A stretch of DNA of 64,000 bases, from positions 11,143,587-11,207,586 of the forward strand of contig CANTUZ010000002.1 of NCBI GenBank assembly GCA_947846985.1. Reading direction: 5' to 3'. This DNA comes from Fratercula arctica. Taxonomy: Eukaryota > Chordata > Aves > Charadriiformes > Alcidae. Made by a program: the position numbers and the translations under genes. Shown piece after piece: positions 1 to 9,870 of this stretch. The stretch's first letter is position 1. Each line of letters begins with the position of its first letter. The notes beneath the pieces were generated by a model that was given only the letters and a program-made list of their open reading frames with translations, made no database searches and was not told where the DNA came from.

Positions 1-3000
1 TATTTTAAAAAGAACTATATTCAAAATACTTGAGCAAATCCCCAGGGCAGACAGAGCTAAAGTCTAAATATCACTGCTCTTTTGGAGACAAGATCAACCT
101 ATAACCTTATCAGAATACAAATTATGTCAGTGAACAACATCCAAAACCTGCGGAGGCATTTCAGAGATTTTTGGCATTCTAATTTATGGATTTCAGTTGC
201 TGTTTCCTAACTTTCAGACGGCTCCTTTTGAGAAACAATTTTTTTTTAGTTCACATTTCCTTTAGTTCATATTTTCTTTATTGGTTACAAAAGTCCTGAA
301 AATCTATCACTTTTATCTTTGTGCATTCTGATGACGCATGATACTGATTAGAAAGTGTCTCAGCTGGTAATAAGTTCCCTTCATAATTTTTTTTCAAATG
401 CTGTTTTTATGCAGTTCATACAGGAATCCAATTAGCATATCATTGTGACTGATTAAATATGCCTCACGTAAATTTACATGTCAAAATACATACTGTACTT
501 AAACAAACAGACAAGGATGCCAGTCTTCTGTAAACAGCTTTGCATGCATAAGCTAACTCAGAAACACAAAAGCTTATATTTAAATTCTCAGTGACTACCT
601 GAATAAAGATAGAGTGAAAGGGAGACAGAAAGGTAATGTTACTCATGCATGAAGTGAGAGAATGAATATAGACATTTGTCTCTCTTTGTCTCTGAAGAAA
701 ACTATTGACAAGAGATTCCCCATCTGCATATGAGGCTGTCACGTCAGATTAGCTCATCAGGTAATGGAAATTTGGCCTCTGATCCAGAAAAGGTCCCTAT
801 GCACTAAGAATCGAGACTGTTTCAAAGAGATTGTATTATCTTAGACAGCAGGATTAAATTAATATGGGAATGACTTCTACTGGAGGAAATTTTTTGTTAA
901 ACATGCGCTAATGGTTATTATGCAGAGCATCCACGTCTCATAAGTGATCTTTCTTGACATTTATTCATTACTTTTTGACCTTCCTTGCAACTGAAAAACA
1001 AACAAGCGAAGTGCACCCTCTATGAAGCATGGGTGATATGGTTCCAACCAAATCCTCCTCTAAGGATGCATATTGGCTAACACATACTATGAAACAGTGG
1101 AAGAAATTACACTGTGTTCAGATAGATCAGATTAATACCCCAAAAGTGGAAAAATTATTGAGGTCAATCATAAAGGGCTGGATTCACAAAGCAGATGTTG
1201 TAGCTACTGCTCTTAACCAGCAAAGGGAAGACCTCACTTGCAATTCTTTCTCCAAGGAGTAGTTCACTAATTTACATTAAATATGCAATGAAGAAAGGAC
1301 TTGGAGATGAGTCACCAAACTCCTGAGGAGTGTCCACATACTAGGCTGCAGTGCGGTGTTCCCTTCTGCTCTTGTGCACTCCAGGTCAGTGAATTTATTC
1401 CATACAAACGTTCAATTATTCCATCCAGACGCAGATGTAACAGCGTCTAGAGAAAAGTCTGAGAAATTCCTCCCAATACTTTACTCACATCATGATTAAG
1501 GAGATGGGTTCAAAATCTTCAAGGCAGAGGAAGAGAATGAGTTCATCCTGACCAAGTGCATTTCTGAGAGGAGACTGAGCTTTCACCTATAGAAATTAGT
1601 CAGCAAGACTGATCATACAGATTTGCATTGTGCTTTGCAGTACAAGCCAGAGGGAATCAACACATCAGGAAAGTAGCAAGCAGTTGTAGAGCAAAAGACA
1701 AAAATCCCTCTATATGACTAGATACATTTGACATTCGCAAACAATTCCAGGTGAACTCAAGTCTTTTCTATGACTTCAATAGAAAATTGGATTGGGCTAC
1801 CGTTGAGCACGGCAGAAGAACAAGAGGCCACCTTAGCCTCGACTTTAATGATGTCCCACATGTAAATAAACATGTAGTTAATTTGATCTGTATAATCTGC
1901 TTCTGATTGCACACAAACCAGAAGAGCAATGGGAGGAACAGTACATAACGTGGGGATATTTTCTGCAGAGCAGTGGTATGTTTCCTGACGTTGGGATCAT
2001 CTGTCAAATTGCACGTGTTTATTACCATTGCAGTGCCTCAATCTTCTGTATATTCTAGTATAGAAAGATGAACCACATAACTCAAGTAAAAGTCTGAAAT
2101 ACGAAATGTGATTAAAGGGCATTTCAAAATAAATTTAGGATGTTGAAATAGTGAAATAATAGAAATATCAGGACAATGAAATGACATCTTGTCATTGACG
2201 TTACAAAAAGCACAGCTCTCATTTAATCTAAAATAAGCGATATATATCAATGGTTGTTATTAAATCCATATACTGTTTCTGTTACTTCATTTAATATATA
2301 AAAAATTCAGAACAGATTTCTGCATTTTCCAGTATCTAAAATCAGCAATTTAGAATGTTTCTTTGCCAGATTTAATACTGGCAGCATCAAATGCAGTTTA
2401 AATTTTATCCCAAAAGTGAAGAAATGTTTTTAACAAGTTTGAATCCACATCACAACCTTCAGTCTATATTAATAGCAATCTGAATTGTGAATGTTCTAAA
2501 AGAAATTGAAAACAAAAATTTATTGTTATAGCTCTAATTGCTGTCAAAGGGAAGATGTTTTAATACTGACAGTGATAAGTGATGTAAAATTTTCAAATGT
2601 TATAGCAGGGAGAAAACTGTTATTTTAGTTCAAATCAACTGCTTACCCATTCATTTTATCTTTGCTGGAAGCCAGGTACAGATGTTTAATAAAAGTATAA
2701 AAACTTCTTACTGGACAATCACAGAAAAAAAAAAAATCACCTTTAGGAAACTTTTTACTTCTTTTTAATGCCTAAAAATGAAGCATATATCTTTATGAAA
2801 ATTTATCACTAGTAACACCAAGCAACTGCTGATGTTTTAATTATTAATAGAAATCTATAGACAAGTTCTTATTTTAAGAAAAATAATTACTTTGTTTCCC
2901 CAAGTTTTGTTTAAGACTAACTTGCAGTCTGAAGGGTGTTTCACACAGTTGCAGCAGAAAAGTCAAGCAAGACCTACACTTAATAAACACTGCCAGCTCT

Positions 3001-4790
3001 TCTGGTGCTTAGCATTGAGAAGTATGAAGAGTGCCAGGCTATCAAATTCAGTGGAAGCTATGGGCAGAATTCAGCTCTCAAATTAAGACATCTAAACCTA
3101 AGTGCCTGCACAGACATACCTACATACCAGTTGGTTGCCTAAGCTCCCAATGTAGTTAATAAAGGCAGAAGCTAATACAGTTCGGAGGGCTAGTCAGATC
3201 TCCCTGAATCAGCCACCTACTCTTTTCCAGCTGAATAGTGCTCTCAGCTCTACTGACCGCAGATTGATGAGAAACCTGGAGCAAGGCTTAGATACCTCTG
3301 TCTAGTACCCTTGTAAGTGATGTTGGTGATCCTGCCTGGCCTCCAGAAAGATGTGGACCCCCCCCCCATAAGTGAAGTCCCAGGCAAGTCTCTTAGACAG
3401 CTACAGCATCTCTGGTGGCCCCAGATGTCTCCATCAGGCAAATGAATCCCACCACCACTATGCTTACACACGTGCTTACACACGTAGGTCAAATGTAGGC
3501 TCTTATATGCATCCATCCACATCTAAGCATGCATCTCTCTGAGCCAAGTACTGCGTAAAATGCCCTCTCCTCTCCTCCCATAAGGCACTTCAGGATCAAG
3601 CCCATTGGAAAAAGAGACAGAAGTCTAAAGACAGGAGAACATTCTCAAAACATTAGCATTTTGGTTGACTGTTGCTCTGAGTATAACTAATTATTCAGAT
3701 TATATAATACAACAAAAAAAAGTTTTACATCTAAACGCTTCCTTCAACTATGGATGAACAGTGCTCCAGAGACCATTCACATACATTATAAACTAGAGAA
3801 GATGCGATTAAATGGAAAATTCTGAGAAAATAAAGTAACTTGTCCACACAAGTTGATAGAGAGAAAGTTGGTATTTGGTCTTCTCTTAGATTGTATCATC
3901 AGGTATTGTAAAAATGGTGGAACAGATCAGTAATTATACTTCACGAAAAAAGATCTTGCTTTGGTTTGCTGAGAGAAAAAAGTCACTATTATACATACTA
4001 AAAGAATACACAAATATGCTGTGAACAAGAAGCATAGATGGACAATTTTCTAGAGGGGACTTTTGTTTCAAAACCATGTGAAATCACATATCTTGTGGCT
4101 TCAAAATGTATCGTTTCACTTTAACAACAGTCAAGATTTAACTTACTGCATATAAAAGAGAATGTCCAAGAAAAAAAACTTCATTAGAGATAAACATCTT
4201 TCACTTGTTAATAACTGTATAATTTTTTTCTCTTAATAATTGGTGACATAAAAGTCATACCATGTACTTTTCAGAGAATGTATAAATTTTTCAACCAGTG
4301 GCTTTCAGAGTCTTTGTCTGTAATAGGCAAATGATTCAGTCACAATTCAACCAACAATGCATGTAATATTCTCCCTATTAAAGCTGAGAAAAATCACAAG
4401 AAAATACTGAAAAATCAAAATCAAAAAACACATTGAGCAAAAGTGATAAAAAACACATCTGTGATTTAGGAGCATATGGCTTTTTCCTTATTTTCTAAAG
4501 GCAATGACATTTAAAGCTGCTAACTAAGATATGTCCAAAATGGCATTTCTTGAAGTTTTTACTCATAACACAACTAAAATTTAAATTATTCTTAAAATAA
4601 TGAAAAAGATTGTTTAATAACATAGTAGAGTATTTGATTAAGAAGCAGCACAAATAAAAGGGAGAAGACATTGATTGCATGCTTGAGGATGCTAGCGGTG
4701 TAAATTTAACAGCTGATAGAATTATGTACGCTGAAATATTCTCTTCCAAGTAGAACATCACTTTCCCTTGTTACCAGAATTTAATGATTT
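1..4790. other. Intronic, no recognisable element
   Basis: AT-rich unique-looking DNA. Short open frames here have no recognisable similarity and are of chance length for this base composition. A faint MIR-like stretch near 3810-3870 was not strong enough to call. A run of C (3358-3367) is the only simple repeat of note. Confidence 0.6.
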
Positions 4791-4800
4791 TTCTCTCTCT

Positions 4801-4842
<42 letters not shown>
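4791..4842 (+). repeat. CT-rich stretch followed by a run of 39 T
   Basis: A short TCTCTCTC array leads directly into T x39 (4804-4842). No retroposed gene body is recognisable on the minus strand next to it. The run length is likely to be unreliable in an assembly. Confidence 0.9.
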
Positions 4843-4845
<3 letters not shown>

Positions 4846-6424
4846 AAATCCAAACTCCAGTGAGGTAATGATTTCAACAAAAGGCAAGGCAAGGCTAAAA
4901 CATGTTGGTAACCTTCTAGCGGAGATGAACATATAAGGGATATACACTTCCCAAGGAAGAAATTAATTCATTCATTTCAAGGGAATAAACATGATTGTTT
5001 CAAGCAGCTCTGCTGCTACAAACACCAACTATATCTTGCAATAGCAAGACTAGAAATCTGTTAATAGCTGTGCTGGAACTTTCCCCATCGACTAAGCAAA
5101 TTGTTCCCCTCATTTTGTGCCAAAATATATTTGACCACATATCTAATGATACAAGGTGAAATGGACCAGGCTGTGTACAGGCAATGTTGAAGCGATTGTA
5201 CCTGCAAGGGATTCTTAGCCATCACGTGCCTACATGAGACCTCCAGAAGGTCTCCCTAACACAGGCTGGCCTGGGAACACTCCTCCAGCAGGTTCGTAAT
5301 GAAGAACAGTTTTCTTTGGCAGCATGCCTTGTGCCCAAATTTTCTTCAGTTTCCAGGGAAGATGATAGGTAAACCAAAGTTTGTCCAAGCAAACATGATG
5401 GGAAGGCTACAGTATGATGACAAGCAGAGCCTCAAATTACAGTCTAGTTAATCCCTGAAAGGATGTCCTTGCCTTATTGCTATAAATATTGTCAGGAAAG
5501 GACAACATAAGGACTGTTGCTGTTTGAAAACCACAGGAGACTTTACCAGCAATTAGGAGCAGGTTGAGAGGAGAATTTTAGGAATGTATATGTTTTGGTT
5601 TTCAAGTTTCGCTGTTGTGTTTTGGTGTTCTTGTCAGCAAGTTAGACAGATTTAGTTATATACAGGCAATGTGTGAAGGTAACAGCATTATTTGTCAGTA
5701 TTAGATGGTTTTATAAAACCAGTGGCTTCTAGAAGAACACTCAGATGCTCCAGGCCACAATAATGCAAAGAGCTTCTGCAGAGGTGGAGAGGAAGATGGG
5801 GGCGGGGGGAGTAAAAAGAAGTCACAGTTTACATTAGAACCAAAGCTAGCCTTTAAAATATATCAATTTCAATATCAATTGCAACCTACCAGAAAAAATG
5901 TTCCAAAAAGGCTCTCATGCATCGATGTGAAAACTGGGGACTTTACTTTCATCACATACTGCCGCTTCTCGCCGAAAAATGGCAGTAGACTCAAAGTCAA
6001 CGACTACAACGGAAGCACTGAAACTGCAACAGTCATTTCTGTAAGGATAGCTCAATTTTTGTTTGGGTTTTTCTTAGAATTTGAAAGGAATAATGTTATT
6101 AAGTGTACAACTTAATTATTTTTAAGTGGATGGTGTTTGCTCTTAGCAGAAGCCAGGTGTGCACTGAAGTAGAATAAACCATTACAAAATGACTTGCATC
6201 TCCTACTGAACATCCAGGGTGCTCAGAATTAAAAAGCCATTAAAACTAAGGAATACTGTAATGATGTAACATAAAAGCGAATATATGCAGGTGAACCCTA
6301 TAACCTACTTAACCACTAATGGTCATCTCCTGGTATGTATTTGTGTCTGTTATTTCTGCCCCCAGACTGTCTTATTTATTTTTTAAAGGACTGGAAGAAT
6401 ACCACGTTTCCTTAATAAAGAGTA
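4843..6424. other. Intronic, mostly featureless
   Basis: Unique-looking DNA between the T39 run and CR1 copy 1. One patch (5879-6053) is richer in CpG and reads open with coding-like codons on the plus strand; see findings. Nothing else recognised. Confidence 0.55.
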
Positions 6425-6430
6425 CATAGG

Positions 6431-6862
6431 GAGGTCTGCTGCCTCCCTGGGGCCCGGGTCAAGGACGTGAAGAGGATGCTTCCTTCCCTGGTACGGCCCT
6501 CAGACTACTATCCACTTTTGCTCTTTCAGGTAGGCAGCAACGAGGTAACAAGAAGAAGTCCAAGGGCAATGAAGAAAGATTTCAAGACCCTGGGACGCCT
6601 GGTCAAGGGATCAGGAGCGCAAGTTGTGTTCTTGTCTATCCCCCCTGTTGCGGGGAATGATGAGGGGGTAAATAGGAGGAGCCAGCAGATCAATGCCTGG
6701 CTTCGAGCTTGGTGCTGCCGGCAGGACTTTGGGTTCTTTGATCATGGCCTGATCTACAAAACGCCTGGCCTGCTGGTAACAGGCAGGAATACCTTGACCT
6801 CCAGGGGAAAAAGGGTTCTAGGACAAGAGTTATCAGGACTCATTGAGAGGGCTTTAAACTAG
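6431..6862 (+). pseudogene. CR1 copy 1 ORF1, C-terminal part (SGNH/esterase-like domain), 5'-truncated
   Basis: An open frame of 144 codons (6431-6862 including the TAG) runs from the truncation point to TAG at 6860-6862. It matches the esterase (SGNH hydrolase-like) domain described for CR1 ORF1: VCCLPGAR, then LPSLVRPSDYYPLL, then QVGSNEVT (the Gx(N/D) block), then QVVFLSIPP. The catalytic Ser block lies upstream and is missing by truncation. The last block, normally D-x-x-H before an LS..GK(R) helix, reads G-R-N-T (6782-6793) followed by LTSRGKRVL, so the expected Asp and His are absent. The frame carries no internal stop. ORF1 proteins of LINEs bind the element RNA; the role of the esterase fold is not settled. 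The last codons are gct tta aac tag, which create the slippery heptamer listed separately. Confidence 0.85.
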
Positions 6863-6891
6863 ATTTGAAGGGGGGTGGGGATGGTACTGGG
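6853..6891 (+). promoter_or_regulatory. Candidate -1 ribosomal frameshift signal at the ORF1/ORF2 junction, CR1 copy 1
   Basis: TTTAAAC at 6853-6859 sits in the ORF1 frame as T TTA AAC, followed at once by the ORF1 stop TAG (6860-6862). The -1 frame is ORF2, open since the TGA at 6844-6846. Ten bases after the heptamer a G-rich tract begins (GGGGGGTGGGG, 6870-6880), followed by ACTGGG. X-XXY-YYZ heptamers with a structured or G-rich downstream element are the established layout of -1 frameshift sites. Function is inferred, not shown. Confidence 0.5.
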
Positions 6892-9786
6892 CTTGCTGGT
6901 GAGGTGCCAGGGCGTAGTTGCTCAGCACTCGTGGGCCAGTGTGCCAGTATTTCTGAAAGCCAGAAGGCACACCACATCTCAAGGGTCAAAACTACACACA
7001 CACCTCCCTCTCTGAAATGCTTATACACCAATGCACGCAGCATGGGGAATAAGCAGGAAGAGCTGGAGCTCTGTGTGCGGTTGTGGGGCCACGATCTCAT
7101 TGCAATTACTGAGACGTGGTGGGACAACTCGCATGATTGGAATGCTGTCATGGATGGCTATGTCCTTTTCAGGAAAGACAGACCAGCAAGGCGGGGTGGT
7201 GGGATTGCACTCTATGTGAGAGAGCATTTGGAATGCATTGAGCTCTCACTAGGGGCGGATGAAGAGCGGGTCGAGAGCTTATGGGTGAGGATTAAGGGAC
7301 AGGAAAATATGAGGGACACTGTTGTGGGTGTTTATTACAGGCCACCTGATCAGGATGGGGAAACTGATGAGGCTTTTTACAGACAACTGAAGGTAGCCTC
7401 GCAATCGCAGGCCCTGGTTCTCATGGGGGACTTCAATCACCCTGATATCTGCTGGGAAGACCACACAGCCAGGCATGGGCAGTCCAGGAGGCTCCTCCAG
7501 TGCATTGATGACAACTTTTTGACACAGGTGGTACAGGAGCCAACAAGGAGAGGAGCACTTCTAGACCTGGTACTGACAAACACAGAGGGATTGGGATTGG
7601 TGGAGGACATTAAGGTTGGGGGCACCCTAGGTTGTACTGATCATGAAATGATTGAGTTCAGGATCATGGGCACTATCCACAAAACAACAAGAAGTAAAAT
7701 TACAACCTTGGATTTCAGGAGGGCTAACTTTGGCCTCTTCAAGAAACTGCTTGGAGAGATCTCGTGGGCTAGGGCTATGGAAGGCAAAGGGGCTCAAGAA
7801 AGCTGGTTGATATTCAAAGACCACTTCCTCCAAGCTCAGGATCGGTGCATCCCTAAGAGAAAGAAATCAGCCAAGGGACGCAGGAGACCTGCATGGTTAA
7901 GCAGGGAGCTTCAGAAAAGGCTCAAGTGGAAGAAGGAAGTTTATAATAAGTGGAAGAAGGGACTGACCCCTTGGGAGGATTACAAGAATGCCACCAGAGC
8001 GTGCAGGGATGAAACAAGGAAAGCCAAGGCCGCCTTGGAATTAGACCTGGCTAGAGACGTCAAGCACAACAAAAAGAGCTTCTACAAGTATATTGGAAGC
8101 AAAAGGAAGACCAGAGAAGTTGTGGGCCCACTGTTGAATGAGACAGGAGTCATGGTGACGGAGGATGTGGAGAAGGCAGAGTTACTGAATGCCTTCTTTG
8201 CTTCGATCTTTTCTGCTCGGCCCAGCCCTCAGGAGTCCCAGGCATTGAATAAACTAACAGGGAAAGAAGAAGACTTCCCTTGGGTTGAGGAGTAGCGAGT
8301 GAGGGATCAATTAGATCATTTAGATATTCACAAGTCCATGGGCCCTGATGGAATGCACCCGAGAGTGCTGAGGGAGCTGGCAGAAGTCATTGCTGGGCCG
8401 CTCTCCATCATCTTTGAAAGGTCCTGGAGAACAGGAGAGGTGCCTGAGGACTGGAGGAAAGCTAATGTCACTCCAGTCTTCAAAAAAGGCAAGAAGGAGG
8501 AGCCGGGGAACTACAGGCCGGTCAGCCTCACCTCCATCCCTGGAAAGATGATGGAACAGCTCGTTCTGGGCGTCATCTCAAGGCACGTGGAGGAAAAGAA
8601 AGCTATCAGAAGTACTCAGCATGGATTCACCAAGGGGACATCATGTCTGACTAATCTGATAGCCTTCTACGATGGCATGACTGGATGGATAGATGAGGGG
8701 AGGGCGGTAGATATGGTCTATCTTGACTTAAGCAAGGCGTTTGACACGGTCTCCCACAGCATCCTCATAGGGAAGCTTAGGAAGTGTGGGTTAGATGAAT
8801 GGACAGTAAGGTGGATAGAAAACTGGTTGAAAGATAGAGCTCAGAGGGTTGTGATTAGGGGCACAGAATCTAGTTGGAGACCAGTGACGAGTGGTGTTCC
8901 CCAGGGGTCAGTACTGGGTCCAGTCCTCTTCAATATATTCATCAATGACCTGGATGAGGGGATAGAGTGCACCCTCAGCAAGTTTGCTGATGACACAAAG
9001 CTGGGGGGGGCGGCTGACACACCGGAGGGCTGTGCTGCCATACAGAGAGACCTGGACAGGTTGGAGATCTGGGCAGAGAGAAACCTTATGAAATTCAACA
9101 AGGGCAAGTGTAGGGTGCTGCACCTGGGGAGGAACAACCCCATGCACCAGTACAGGTTGGGGGCTGACCTGCTGGAGAGCAGCTCTGTGGAAAGAGATCT
9201 GGGAGTCCTGGTGGACAACAGGATGACCATGAGCCAGCAATGTGCCCTTGTGGCCAAGAAGGCCAATGGCATCCTGGGGTGCATCAAAAAGAGTGTGGCC
9301 AGCAGGTCAAGGGAGGTCATCCTCCCCCTCTACTCTGCATTGGTGAGGCCACACCTGGAGTACTGTGTCCAGTTCTGGGCTCCTCGGTTCCAGAAGGACA
9401 GGGAACTGCTGGAAAGGGTGCAGCAGAGGGCTACCAAGATGATTAGGGGACTGGAACACCTCTCTTATGAGCAAAGGCTGAGGGATTTGGGTCTCTTCAG
9501 TCTGGAAAAAAGACGGTTGAGGGGGGATCTTATCAACACTTATAAATACTTAAAGGGTAGGAGTCAGGAGGATGGGACCAGGCTCTTTTCAGTAGTGCCC
9601 GGGGACAGGACAAGAGGCAATGGGCACAAACTTGAGCACAAGAAGTTCCACCTAAACATGAGGAAGAACTTCTTTACCCTGAGGGTGGCAGAGCACTGGA
9701 ACATGCTGCCCGGAGAGGTGGTGGAGTCTCCATCTCTGGAGACATTCAAAACCCGCCTGGACGTGTTCCTGTGTAACCTGCTCTAG
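6865..9786 (+). pseudogene. CR1 copy 1 ORF2: endonuclease-reverse transcriptase with one nonsense codon
   Basis: A single frame of 974 codons, broken only by TAG at 8293-8295, where copy 2 has GAG. Numbering from the TTG at 6865: apurinic-like endonuclease about 50-270 with N56 (YTNARS), E83 (ITETWW), D189/N191 (GDFN) and D259-H260 (TDH); linker 270-470; reverse transcriptase about 530-760 with motif A D621 (DLSKAFD), motif B at 677-688 ([12 protein letters not shown]) and motif C F707-D710 (FADD); C-terminal domain to [13 protein letters not shown]. The product nicks the target and copies CR1 RNA at the nick. The nonsense codon would leave an endonuclease-only protein. No AUG precedes Met60 (7042), which lies inside the endonuclease, so normal initiation must use another route. 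A 6-base duplication at 7588-7599 adds Gly-Leu relative to copy 2. Confidence 0.95.
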
Positions 9787-9870
9787 GTGACCCTGCTCTG
9801 GCAGGGGGGTTGGACTAGATGATCTCCAGAGGTCCCTTCCAACCCTATGGTTCTATGGTTCTATGGTTCT
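9787..9870 (+). repeat. CR1 copy 1 3' UTR, terminal hairpin and octamer tail
   Basis: Short 3' region after the ORF2 stop: an inverted CTGCTCTGGCAGGG-type stem, the conserved GGTTGGACTAGATGATCTCC and GGTCCCTTCCAACCC blocks, then three TATGGTTC units. This end is the expected recognition site for the element's own reverse transcriptase. Confidence 0.9.

Larger units (their letters stand above)
6425..9870 (+). mobile_element. CR1 non-LTR retrotransposon, copy 1 (5'-truncated in ORF1, nearly intact)
   Basis: A 3.4-kb CR1 inserted antisense to PTPRN2. It contains the C-terminal part of ORF1 (6431-6862), all of ORF2 (to 9786) and the avian CR1 3' end with its octamer tail at 9847-9870. CR1-like protein homology starts near 6431 (VCCLPGAR). 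A 7-base AAGAGTA occurs on both sides (6418-6424 and 9871-9877), a possible short target duplication, although CR1 often makes none. Only one nonsense codon interrupts ORF2, which points to a young insertion. The exact 5' boundary is uncertain by a few bases. Confidence 0.95.

Noticed and set aside
6865..6867. TTG as a real start codon for CR1 ORF2
   Set aside because: It is only the first bacterial-style start in the frame. The frame is open from 6847 and the junction layout suggests frameshifting or another mechanism, so the coordinate is a convention.
8841..9320. Long minus-strand open frames opposite CR1 ORF2 (also 31605-32084)
   Set aside because: They are antisense shadows of the conserved CR1 coding sequence and appear in both copies at the same place.
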